64,000 nucleotides of DNA from positions 124,001-188,000 of the forward strand of contig NZ_BOMI01000021.1 in NCBI RefSeq assembly GCF_016862115.1, given 5' to 3'. Position 1 is the stretch's first letter; every line of letters starts with the position of its first letter. A model generated the notes under the pieces. The model was given only the letters and a program-made list of their open reading frames with translations, did no database searches and was not told the origin of the DNA. Below are positions 35,878 to 43,714 of this stretch, one piece after another. The DNA comes from Paractinoplanes deccanensis. GTDB taxonomy: Bacteria; Actinomycetota; Actinomycetes; Mycobacteriales; Micromonosporaceae. A program made the translations under genes and the position numbers.

Positions 35878-36625
35878 GCATTGTCACGCCGGGCAGGGTG
35901 ACGGGCTCACCGGCCCGTGGGACACGGAGGCCCCGCTCGACCGGTACGCGGCCCGGGCCCGCGAGGCCGGCATCGACCGCACCGTGCTGTTCGCGCCGCT
36001 CACCTCCGACTACCGGCCCGCCAACCGGGCGGTCGGCGCGATCGTGCGGGCCGAGCCGCGCCGCTATCTCGGGTTCGCCTTCGTCAACCCGGTCGCCGAC
36101 CGGGGCCGCGTCGGCGAGCTGGTGCACGAGGCCCGCGCGTGGGGCGCCTGCGGGATCAAGGTGCACTGGCGCGACGGCCGGATCACCCGGGAGATCGCCG
36201 AGGTGGCCGGGCGGGCCGGGTTGCCGGTGCTCTACGACCCGGGCGGCGACCTGGCGGCGGTCGAGATGGCCGCGCGGGCGTACCCGCGGGTGGCCTGGAT
36301 CGTGCCGCACCTGTCCTCGTTCGGCGACGACTGGAAGGCGCAGGTGGCCTTCGCCGATCAGCTCGTCAGGCTGCCGAACCTGTTCACCGACACCTCGGGT
36401 GTCCGCTACTTCGACCTGCTCGCCGACGCCGTCCGCCGGGCCGGCCCGGACAAGGTCCTGTTCGGATCGGACGGACCGTTCCTGCATCCAGGCGTCGAGA
36501 TCAGCAAGATCCACGCGCTGCACCTGCCGGCCGCGGACGCCGCGCTGGTCCTCGGCGGCAACCTGCTGCGCCTCACCCGGGCGGCCCGCGGCCGCCACCG
36601 AGCCCTTCTCCGGAGGTCATCATGA
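35852..36625 (+). CDS. Amidohydrolase-2-like metal-dependent hydrolase
   Basis: The protein is 257 residues from GTG 35852 (GGAGGG upstream); GTG 35816, overlapping the previous stop, is the alternative. The TIM-barrel family motif DAHCHAG supplies the HxH metal ligands, GIKVHWRDG a further His, VPHLSSFGDDW another, and LFGSDGPF the conserved Asp. Relatives hydrolyse or decarboxylate aromatic acids. It is followed by the last operon gene with an ATGA overlap. Its substrate and its link to the acidic proteins are unknown. Confidence 0.85.
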   Translation: MNGWPVIDAHCHAGQGDGLTGPWDTEAPLDRYAARAREAGIDRTVLFAPLTSDYRPANRAVGAIVRAEPRRYLGFAFVNPVADRGRVGELVHEARAWGACGIKVHWRDGRITREIAEVAGRAGLPVLYDPGGDLAAVEMAARAYPRVAWIVPHLSSFGDDWKAQVAFADQLVRLPNLFTDTSGVRYFDLLADAVRRAGPDKVLFGSDGPFLHPGVEISKIHALHLPAADAALVLGGNLLRLTRAARGRHRALLRRSS

Positions 36626-37275
36626 GCACCCACGCCGTCGAGCTCGAGACGCCGCGCTGGTCCGCGGCGCCGGCCCGGCTCCACACCAGCAAGCCGCCGC
36701 CGAAGATCACGCTGGCGGCGAAGGGATTCCTCGAGATCAAACCGCACACGGTCAACGGCATCGCCAAGGGCATCGCCCAGATCCGGCGCAGGCTGAACGC
36801 CGGCGAGGGCACCGTCGGCGTGCTGGTCACCTACCTGGCCGTCGACGCGCGGGACAACGTGATCACCTCCGGCCGGGCCGCCCACGTGCACCTGTTCATG
36901 GCCACCGTGCGCAAGGCCGGTGACGCGGTCAGCACGTACCGGACGTCGGGTCCCTGGACCCACATCGGGCGGGTGCCGGTCCCCGCGACGCTGCCGCATC
37001 CCCAGGTCGACCAGATGTCGCAGTTCGGCCAAGCGATCGAGCCGGCCGTGCAGGGAAAGGTACGGCAGGTCATCCGCCGCTGGTACGCGGGCGTCAAGTT
37101 CGCCGCGGGCACCGGCGGCCACCGCACCGGCGCCGACATGCGGTGGACCTCGCTGGCCGAGCTCTACGCCGAGCTCGGCAACGAGCTGCGCGACCCGTTC
37201 TGGCAGGACCTGGCCGTCAGCCTCACGGGCGCTCGCGGCTCTGCTGCCGGCGCAGGTGCAGGGCGCGGTCGGTGA
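36622..37275 (+). CDS. Last gene of the sigma-54 operon, unknown
   Basis: The 217-residue protein starts at ATG 36622 with CGGAGG before it. Basic N-terminal half (KITLAAKGFLEIKPHTVNG, IAQIRRRLNAGEGTVGVLV), a beta-rich centre (RAAHVHLFMATVRKAGDAV), and a C-terminal helical part (ELYAELGNELRDPFWQDLAV). I do not recognise a family. No signal peptide. Its 3' end overlaps the convergent enhancer-binding protein gene by 53 bases, which ties the two tightly. Confidence 0.75.
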   Translation: MSTHAVELETPRWSAAPARLHTSKPPPKITLAAKGFLEIKPHTVNGIAKGIAQIRRRLNAGEGTVGVLVTYLAVDARDNVITSGRAAHVHLFMATVRKAGDAVSTYRTSGPWTHIGRVPVPATLPHPQVDQMSQFGQAIEPAVQGKVRQVIRRWYAGVKFAAGTGGHRTGADMRWTSLAELYAELGNELRDPFWQDLAVSLTGARGSAAGAGAGRGR

Positions 37276-38563
37276 CCCCCAGGCGGGCGGCCGCCGCGCG
37301 CACGTTGCCGCCCGACTCCTCCAGCGCCGCCGCCACCGCCAGGTCCGCCACGTGCTCGCGCAGCTGCTTCAGCGTGTGGCCGGCGCGCAGGTGCTCGCGG
37401 ACCGACTCGGCCAGCGCGCCCGCGGACTCGGCCGGCTCGCCCGGCGGCGGACCGTCGAGCGTCACGGGCGGCCGGTCCTCGGGCGGCAGGTCGCCGGGCG
37501 TGACCGGCCCCGGCCCGACGTGCCGCGCCGCCACCCGGCAGGCCAGCTGCCGCAGGTCGCGCAGGTTGCCCGGGAACGACCGGGCGCGCAGCGCGCTGCG
37601 CACCGCCGGCCCCACGGTGACCGGCCCGCCGAGCGCCTCGAGGAGGAACTCCTCGAACAGCGGGATGACGTCGGCGCTGCGGTCGCGCAGCGGAGGCAGC
37701 CGGATCTGGTACGCGGCGATCCGGTAGTAGAGGTCCGCCCGGAACCGCCCGGCCGCCACCTCGTCCTCCAGCACCCGGTTGGTGGCGCACACCAGCCGGA
37801 AGCGGGCGCGCTGCCAGGTGTCCGCGCCGACCCGCTTGTAGGTGCCCTCCTGCACCACCCGCAGCAGCTCCGGTTGCAGCTCCAGCGGCAGCTCACCGAC
37901 CTCGTCGAGCATCAGCGTGCCGCCGTCGGCCGCCGCGCAGGCGCCCGTGCGCACCCCGACCGCCCCGGTGAACGCGCCCCGCTCGTGGCCGAACAGCTCG
38001 CTGCCGGCCAGCCCCGGCACGATCGTCGTGCAGTCGACGACCACGAGGTGCCCGGTGCGCGCCGCCGGGCTGACCGCGTGCACCACGCGCGCCGCGAGCT
38101 CCTTGCCCGTACCCGTCTCGCCGGTGATGAGAATCGGGCCGGTGCCGAAGCAGGCCGCCGTGACCAGGTCGCGCAGCGCCTCCCGCAGCGCCGGGCTGCG
38201 GCCCTTGAGCACGCCCGCCACGGCCGGCGAGTCCACGATCCGGTCGACGGCGGCGAGCCGCCGCAGCTTCTCCGTCACCAGCCGCGGATCCCCGTCCCAC
38301 ACCGCCACGTCGCACGCGCCGAGCGCCAGCAACCGCCACGGCTCCGCGACCCCCGGCGCCTCGGTCACCACGATGACCTGGGCCCCGGCCGCCGCGCGCA
38401 GCGCCTCGGCGAGCACCGTCGCGTCCTCGTCGCAGACGATGACCCCGATCTGATCGCGCGGGTCCGGCGCCCGCACGCACCGTAGCGTCGGCTCCGCGTC
38501 TCGCAGCGCCGCGGCAATGGCCGCCGTGCCGGGGCGCGCGCCGATGTCGAGCATCCACGCCAT
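37223..38563 (-). CDS. Sigma-54-dependent enhancer-binding protein (bEBP)
   Basis: The 446-residue protein has an N-terminal receiver-like domain of about 110 residues (VIVCDEDATVLAEALR, AQVIVVTEAPG) with no obvious phospho-acceptor. The AAA+ domain has Walker A GETGTGK (148-154), the sigma-54-contacting loop GAFTGA (196-201), Walker B LMLDE (217-221) and the Arg-finger region FRADLYYRI. A Fis-type helix-turn-helix (about 413-437, GGNVRAAAARLGVTDRALH) ends it. GAFTGA is diagnostic for proteins that remodel sigma-54 holoenzyme. It is convergent to the operon it presumably activates; ATG 38563 faces an AT-richer leader. Confidence 0.93.
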   Translation of the reverse strand: MAWMLDIGARPGTAAIAAALRDAEPTLRCVRAPDPRDQIGVIVCDEDATVLAEALRAAAGAQVIVVTEAPGVAEPWRLLALGACDVAVWDGDPRLVTEKLRRLAAVDRIVDSPAVAGVLKGRSPALREALRDLVTAACFGTGPILITGETGTGKELAARVVHAVSPAARTGHLVVVDCTTIVPGLAGSELFGHERGAFTGAVGVRTGACAAADGGTLMLDEVGELPLELQPELLRVVQEGTYKRVGADTWQRARFRLVCATNRVLEDEVAAGRFRADLYYRIAAYQIRLPPLRDRSADVIPLFEEFLLEALGGPVTVGPAVRSALRARSFPGNLRDLRQLACRVAARHVGPGPVTPGDLPPEDRPPVTLDGPPPGEPAESAGALAESVREHLRAGHTLKQLREHVADLAVAAALEESGGNVRAAAARLGVTDRALHLRRQQSRERP

Positions 38564-38651
38564 TCGTCCCCCAAGGGAGGCCCCCGTGCCGTCCCATCGA
38601 CGACGTTAAACCCCGTCGATTTCCCCCGAAATCAGATCACCGACTCGCGGT

Positions 38652-38668
38652 ATTACCTCAGGGGTAAT
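38652..38668. promoter_or_regulatory. Inverted repeat ATTACC-N5-GGTAAT
   Basis: A perfect 6-base dyad about 36 bases before the DUF1330 gene and 88 bases before the enhancer-binding protein start. It could be an operator for either divergent gene. Confidence 0.4.
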
Positions 38669-38703
38669 GGGCACCGCCCCGCGCCACCCGCATGCTTGAC
38701 GGC

Positions 38704-39039
38704 ATGACGACCTACGCCGTGGCCCACCTGCGCACCCCGACGACGAACGACGACGTCATCCGCTACATCGAGCGCATCCAGGACACGCTGGACCCGTACG
38801 GCGGCCGTTTCCTGGTCCACGGCAAGCAGGTGGAGGTCATCGAGGGCAGCTGGCCGGGGACGATCGTCATCATCGCGTTCCCGGACTCGGCGGCCGCGCA
38901 CGCCTGGTACGCCTCCGACGCGTACCAGGAGATCCTGCCCCTGCGCACCGACCACATCGAGGGCAGCGCGATCTTCGTGGACGGGGTGGGCCCCGACTAC
39001 GACCCTCGGGTCACGGCGGCGGCGCTGCGGGCCGGCTGA
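38704..39039 (+). CDS. DUF1330 family protein
   Basis: The 111-residue ferredoxin-like alpha/beta barrel protein starts MTTYAVAHLRTPTTNDD and contains the family stretch GRFLVHGKQVEVIEGSWPG followed by IVIIAFPDSAAAHAWY. Members are small dimers of unclear function, some stress-linked. Divergent from the enhancer-binding protein gene but with no evident link to that system. ATG 38704 is chosen over ATG 38692 because homologues start at this MTTYA-like sequence. Confidence 0.85.
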   Translation: MTTYAVAHLRTPTTNDDVIRYIERIQDTLDPYGGRFLVHGKQVEVIEGSWPGTIVIIAFPDSAAAHAWYASDAYQEILPLRTDHIEGSAIFVDGVGPDYDPRVTAAALRAG

Positions 39040-39077
39040 CCTGTGCGCGGTGCCGCTGCCCGGGTTGCCGGCCGTGT

Positions 39078-40427
39078 CTACTGTGCCCGGGCGAGCGTCG
39101 CCGTGCGCAGGGCGGGGGAGCGCAACCCCAACGCCGCCGCCAGGAGGAGGCAGGTGGCGCAGGCGGTCAGGGCCGCGTCGACGGTGAGCAGGTCGTTGAG
39201 GGCGCCCAGGGCGTTGTTGGTGAGCAGCAACGGAAGGCTCTGGGCCAGCACCAGCACGGACTGCACCCGGGCCAGGTGGGTGGACGGGGTGCCGCCGAGG
39301 ACCAGCGGGCCCACGTGGGTGGTGAAGAGGCCCGAGCCGAGGCCCACCGAGACGGCCGCGGCGATCGCGGCGGCGGTGGTGTGGGCCAGCGACAGGGCGA
39401 GGACCGCGGTCGCCGCGAGGGTCAGCCCGCCGACGGCCGCGAGGCCGGGACGGGGAAGGGCCCCGGCGGCGGTGATGACGACGGCCACGGCGACGATGCC
39501 CAGGGCGATGGCGCCGGCCAGGATGCCGCCCGTGCCGGCGTTCCAGTGGCGTTCGGTGGCCAGCAAGGGGATGAGCAGGCCCGAGACGGGCAGCAGGAAG
39601 CCGGCGGTGGCGGCGATGAGGCCCAGCGCGGGGCGCAGCAGCGGGTCCTTCCAGGCGACCCGCAGGCCGTCGGCGGAGCGGCGCAGGCCGGAACCGGCGG
39701 CGGGCGGTGCGGGGGTGCCGGCGGCAGGCGGTGCGGTGGCGGTGGTGGCCGGCGATGCGGTGGCGGTGGTGGCGGGCGATGCGGTGGCGGTGGTGACGGG
39801 CGATGCGGTGGCGGCGGCTGGTGCGGGGGCGGCCGCGGCGGGCGGTGCGGCGACGGTGGTGGCGGGAGCGGATCGCGGGCGCAGGCCGACGAGGATGGCG
39901 GCCATGACCGCGAAGGTGCCCGCGTTGAGCAGAGCGGCGGCGGCCGGCCCGGCGGTTGCCACGATCAGGCCGCCGGCGGACGGCCCGGCGAAGGCGGCCA
40001 GCTGACCGGCCGCCTGGCGGGCCGACACGGCGCGGGCCAGCGGCTCGCCGGTGACCAGGCGCCTCGGCATGGAGCCGGAGCTGGGCAGCGAGAAGGCGTC
40101 CACGGTCCCGATGAGCAGCGCGGTGGCCAGCAGCAGATAAGGCTGGACGCCCAGAACGAGCACGGCCACACCCAGCACGACCATGGCAACGGCCATCGCG
40201 ACGTCCGACGTGATCATCACCCGCCAGGCGCCGACCCGGTCGGCCAGGGCACCGCCGAAGAGCAACAGGGCGACCCGCGGCAGGTTGACGGCGGTGAGCA
40301 CGGTGCCGGCGAAGGCGCCGCCCCAGGCCGCGGCCGCCCAGGTCATGCCGAAGGCCATCATCTGCGAGCCGAGCAGGGAGAACGTCACCCCACCCAGCCA
40401 GATCCAGTAGCGCGACGGCAGCGACAC
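39078..40427 (-). CDS. MFS transporter with repetitive central loop
   Basis: The 449-residue, 12-helix transporter of the EntS/MFS_3 type has the conserved GGALADRVGAWR in loop 2-3. The cytoplasmic loop between helices 6 and 7 is expanded by an Ala/Thr/Pro/Ser array (TATASPAT repeats). It probably exports a drug or metabolite; no substrate can be given. Confidence 0.9.
   Translation of the reverse strand: MSLPSRYWIWLGGVTFSLLGSQMMAFGMTWAAAAWGGAFAGTVLTAVNLPRVALLLFGGALADRVGAWRVMITSDVAMAVAMVVLGVAVLVLGVQPYLLLATALLIGTVDAFSLPSSGSMPRRLVTGEPLARAVSARQAAGQLAAFAGPSAGGLIVATAGPAAAALLNAGTFAVMAAILVGLRPRSAPATTVAAPPAAAAPAPAAATASPVTTATASPATTATASPATTATAPPAAGTPAPPAAGSGLRRSADGLRVAWKDPLLRPALGLIAATAGFLLPVSGLLIPLLATERHWNAGTGGILAGAIALGIVAVAVVITAAGALPRPGLAAVGGLTLAATAVLALSLAHTTAAAIAAAVSVGLGSGLFTTHVGPLVLGGTPSTHLARVQSVLVLAQSLPLLLTNNALGALNDLLTVDAALTACATCLLLAAALGLRSPALRTATLARAQ
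39733..39804 (-). repeat. Three 24-base tandem repeats in the MFS central loop
   Basis: Units start at 39733, 39757 and 39781, differing by single bases, and encode 8 residues each. Partial copies flank them. Confidence 0.9.
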
Positions 40428-40467
40428 GACTCTCCAGACCGATCGGTGACAGGCTCGGGCCAGCCTC

Positions 40468-41070
40468 AGCCCTCGATCAGGTCGAAGGTCAAGCCGTCGC
40501 CGTCGCGACCGTCCTCATGGGGTGAGATGCGCGGGGTCCTCGATGACGGGCAGGTCGCGCTGGGGCGCCAGGCGGCCCAGCGCCGTCAGGGCGTCGGAGT
40601 CGGGGTCGGCCGGCAGGTAGTGGGTGATGCCCTCGGCGCGGCACCGGGCATCGACCTCCGTCAGGGCGCGGGCGCCGGCCGTGACCGTCGTCGAGGGGGT
40701 GCGCCTGGAGCGCCAGCGTGCCGGCGGCGCGCAACGCCTCCCGGGCGAGGATGTCCTCGACGAGGTGCGGCTCGTCGGCGGCCAGGGCGAGCGTCGTACG
40801 GCGGCTGGCTCGCATCTCGGCGTCGATCAGGCCCTGTTGCATGCGCCGCCGGCTCGTTCACGCTGCCGAAGGTGGGCAGAACGCCGTCGAGGCCGGCGAT
40901 GCGCACGACCCGCTCGGTCAGGCTGCCGGGGCACGACGAGCCGTACGCCCACCGCGTCGCGGGCGCACCAGTCGGCGATCTCGGCGAGCAGGCGCAGGCC
41001 GTCGGCGGCGAAGAACTCCGCCTCGGTCAGGTCCGCGTGGCCGATCCGTGCCGCGCGAAACTTGTCGTAC
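40468..41070 (-). pseudogene. Frameshifted gene with STAS-like N-terminal part
   Basis: Minus-strand fragments in several frames: DLTEAEFFAADGLRLLAEIA then VVRIAGLDGVLPTFGSVNE (a STAS pattern: the F..ADGLRLL strand-helix and the I.GL..V end), then IDAEMRASRRTTLALAADEP and ARALTEVDARCRAEGITHYL in further frames, ending DLPVIEDPAHLTP. The order is consistent with one gene broken at least three times. The N-terminal part suggests an anti-anti-sigma-like domain; the rest is not recognised. Confidence 0.5.
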
Positions 41071-41090
41071 CCCCGTGGCAGGGTCGAAGC

Positions 41091-41756
41091 ATGTACGAGG
41101 AATGGCCGTCGGCTCTGCCGCACGTCGTCGCGTGGCGCAGTGTCGCGCCGCCGGGCGGTGGGGACAGACGCATCCTGCCGGACGGCTGTCTCGACCTGAT
41201 CTGGCACGAGGGCAGCGTCTTCGTCGCCGGGCCGGACACGACGGCGCAGGTCGGTGCCCCGCCCGCGGGCAGCCGGCACGCGGCGTTGCGGTTCGGCGCC
41301 GGTACGGGGCCTGGCGTGCTCGGTGTGCCCGCCTGCGAGCTGGTCGACCGCCGGGTGCCGCTCGACGCGTTGTGGCCGGCGGCAGCGGTGCGGGCGATCG
41401 CGGAGGCGGCCGATCCGCTGGGGGCGCTGGCGGCGGCCGCGCGCTCGCGCTGGCGGGGGCCCGACCGCGTGATGGTGGCCGTGGCGGGGGCGGCTCGGGC
41501 CGGGCTGCCGGTCGAGGTGGTCGCCGAGCGGTGCGGGCTGAGCGCGCGTCAGCTGCAGCGGCGCAGCAACGCGGCTTACGGCTACGGGCCTAAGGTGTTG
41601 CACCGGATCTTCCGGATGCGGCGGGCGGTCGCGATGGCCCGGGCCGGCCGGCCGTTCGCGGCGGTGGCGGCCGACGCGGGCTACGCCGACCAGGCTCATC
41701 TCGCGAGGGAGGTGCGAGCCATGGCCGGCGTGCCGCTCACCGCCCTGCTGCGCTGA
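41091..41756 (+). CDS. AraC-family regulator with DUF6597-like N-terminal domain
   Basis: The 221-residue protein has an N-terminal half with RRILPDGCLDLIWHEGSVFV, typical of the DUF6597 group. The C-terminal AraC domain has VVAERCGLSARQLQRRSNAA and FAAVAADAGYADQAHLAREV. Members often regulate a neighbouring VOC or stress gene; a VOC gene lies convergently next to it. ATG 41091 follows a short GC-moderate leader. Confidence 0.85.
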   Translation: MYEEWPSALPHVVAWRSVAPPGGGDRRILPDGCLDLIWHEGSVFVAGPDTTAQVGAPPAGSRHAALRFGAGTGPGVLGVPACELVDRRVPLDALWPAAAVRAIAEAADPLGALAAAARSRWRGPDRVMVAVAGAARAGLPVEVVAERCGLSARQLQRRSNAAYGYGPKVLHRIFRMRRAVAMARAGRPFAAVAADAGYADQAHLAREVRAMAGVPLTALLR

Positions 41757-41797
41757 CCGGTCCAGCGCGCCGGGGGCAGAGCCCGGGCGGGTGGGGC

Positions 41798-41887
41798 GCG
41801 GCTGCCGGGCCGGGGCGGTTGGGCGGGGCGGTTGGGCGCGGCGCGGCTGCCGGGTCGGGACGGTTGGGCGGGGCGGTTGGGCGGGGC
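41798..41887. repeat. Two 45-base GC-rich repeats between AraC and VOC genes
   Basis: Units 41798-41842 and 41843-41887 differ at a few bases and contain internal GGCGGTTGGGC repeats. They fill the gap between two convergent genes. I see no protein-coding meaning. Confidence 0.85.
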
Positions 41888-41891
41888 GCGG

Positions 41892-42287
41892 CTACTGCGG
41901 GGAGCCGGTCCAGGCGAAGAGGTCGACGACGTTGCCGTCCGGATCGCGCAGCTGGGCGTAGCGCTGGCCCCACGGCGCGTCCCACGGCTCCTTGACCGAC
42001 GGGTGCCCGGCGGCGACCAGGGCGGCGTGGACGCTGTCGACCTCGGCCGGGTCGGCGCAGAGGAAGGCCCAGCCGCCGCCGGGCTCGCCGGGGCGGTGGT
42101 CCGGGTCGAAGGAGCTCAGCGAGGCGTGGGTGTCCCACATGAGACGGATGCCGCCGGCGACCGTCGTCTCGGCGTGCGGCTGCTGCTCGGCACCGGGCGG
42201 AAACTCCAGGCCCAGGCGGCGGTAGAAGGCGAGGGATGCTGCCATGTCGGCCACGGCGAGGCCGATCGCGTTGAAGGTGGGTGCCAT
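41892..42287 (-). CDS. VOC (glyoxalase-fold) protein
   Basis: The 131-residue protein has a single VOC module pair: MAPTFNAIGLAVADMAASLA and FYRRLGLEF, followed by QLRDPDGNVVDLFAW. One potential metal ligand, Glu, aligns near the AET segment, but function is not predictable. ATG 42287 fits the fold start exactly. Confidence 0.88.
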   Translation of the reverse strand: MAPTFNAIGLAVADMAASLAFYRRLGLEFPPGAEQQPHAETTVAGGIRLMWDTHASLSSFDPDHRPGEPGGGWAFLCADPAEVDSVHAALVAAGHPSVKEPWDAPWGQRYAQLRDPDGNVVDLFAWTGSPQ

Positions 42288-42389
42288 GCGCCGACGATAC
42301 GAGGGGGTGCGACGCCCGGTCTTGAAGAAATCGGACGTTGAGTACGCGTACCCATGCCCCGGCGGGTGAAGCCGACAAGACTGCTCCGC

Positions 42390-42671
42390 ATGACCAAGTT
42401 GAGCCGTACGCCGTTCCTGATCGTCACCGCCCTCCTCGCCGGCGGCCTCGCCGCCGGGTGCTCGTTGCAGGACGCGATCTGCGGTGGCGGCGAATACCCG
42501 GTCGCCGCGGTGGACAGCCTCAGCGGCCGCGCGTGCGTGCCCGACGGTGAGGAGCCGCCGGCCGGCTATGTGCGCTTCCCGGAGGGCAAGGAACCGAAGC
42601 ACGTCGACGACAAGTGGGACCGCTACTGGGACGAGCACAAGCTGGACGAGCGAGGCGTCGAAGTGCCCTGA
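42390..42671 (+). CDS. Small secreted lipoprotein, unknown
   Basis: The 93-residue protein has a lipoprotein signal peptide ending LLAGGLAAGC, then a short charged domain with four cysteines in the first 55 mature residues (CSLQDAIC, ACVPDGEE) and GYVRFPEGKEPKHVDDKWD. The length and the VRFPEGKEPK segment recur in actinomycete lipoproteins of unknown role. ATG 42390 was chosen over upstream starts because the signal sequence begins there. Confidence 0.75.
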   Translation: MTKLSRTPFLIVTALLAGGLAAGCSLQDAICGGGEYPVAAVDSLSGRACVPDGEEPPAGYVRFPEGKEPKHVDDKWDRYWDEHKLDERGVEVP

Positions 42672-42737
42672 ATGATCCGATAAAGGCGATATTCTGCCCC
42701 TGGCATGCGGCGAGTTCGGCGATGACTAGGGTGCGAG

Positions 42738-43694
42738 ATGAGCGACGTCTACCAGCGCCTGTGGGAGGCCGGGAACGTCCATCGGCATCTGCGGCGGGCC
42801 GGGCTGGACACGGCCGTGTTGACCCTGGTGGGCTTCGCGGCCGGGTGTGGCATCGCGAGGGTGGGCTCGGGCGCCACGGCGAGCAGCCGTGACTTCGCGG
42901 CGAGCGCCGAGTTCGCCATCTGGAGCGCCATGGTGGGCTTCGAGGTCGCGTTGCGCGTGAACGTCTTCGGTGCCCTCTGGAGCATCCGCACCGAGGTCCG
43001 CAGACGTGCCGGAGTGGGGTTCGTGTGGCCGGCCCTGGTGGCGCTGGTGATCGTCGCCGTGATCTTCCACATCACGGAGCGCATCTATCCGCTGCCCGAC
43101 AGCGGGCTGGAGGCGGAGGATCGGCGCCGGTTCGTCCTTCAGCTGATGATGCTCGTGACGATCGCCCCCGGGCTGGTGACCTTCTGGCGGATACGGTCGT
43201 GGATCGCGCGTGCCGGCTCCCAGTGCGCCCTGCGGCAGCCGCACTCCCCGCCCGCGGGACAGCTCATCTGCGACGTCCTCTACATCAGCCGGATCGTGCA
43301 GAAGGTCGTCGTGATGATCAGCGCGGTCATCGTCGTGTCGATCCTCGAGTTCGCTGCCTTCCGGACGGCCTTCATGGCGCAGGCACCATCGAGCACGAAC
43401 TTCCCGGTCGGCCTGGTGATCCTGTACGGCGTCCTGCTGACGGTGGTCCTGTCGTTCCTCTACTTCCCGGTCTATTCCGGCTTCAACGACTACAAGCGGC
43501 AGCTGCGCGACGCCCTGTGCCCGGTCCCGGCCGTCGACGTGCCGGACGAGCGGTGGCACGCGGCCCGGGACCGCACCGAGAGGCTGCTGCAGCTGCCGAG
43601 GGGCCCGTGGGAGTCGGTCCGCTCCAACTACGCGATCCTCGCGCCGCTCTTCGCCAGCGTGTTCTCCCTGTTCCTGCCCGGAGTCAAGTTCTAG
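42738..43694 (+). CDS. Multi-spanning membrane protein, unknown
   Basis: The 318-residue protein has about six hydrophobic stretches, among them AVLTLVGFAAGCGIARVG, WPALVALVIVAVIFHI, VVVMISAVIVVSILEFAAF and VGLVILYGVLLTVVLSFLYF. No family is recognised. The gap to the following lipase-like gene is 20 bases, so they probably act together at the membrane. Confidence 0.8.
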   Translation: MSDVYQRLWEAGNVHRHLRRAGLDTAVLTLVGFAAGCGIARVGSGATASSRDFAASAEFAIWSAMVGFEVALRVNVFGALWSIRTEVRRRAGVGFVWPALVALVIVAVIFHITERIYPLPDSGLEAEDRRRFVLQLMMLVTIAPGLVTFWRIRSWIARAGSQCALRQPHSPPAGQLICDVLYISRIVQKVVVMISAVIVVSILEFAAFRTAFMAQAPSSTNFPVGLVILYGVLLTVVLSFLYFPVYSGFNDYKRQLRDALCPVPAVDVPDERWHAARDRTERLLQLPRGPWESVRSNYAILAPLFASVFSLFLPGVKF

Positions 43695-43714
43695 AAGCAC
43701 GGAAAGAGTGACGG

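Noticed and set aside
41798..41887. Repeat pair considered as a CRISPR or attachment site
   Set aside because: No spacers, no tRNA and no integrase nearby.
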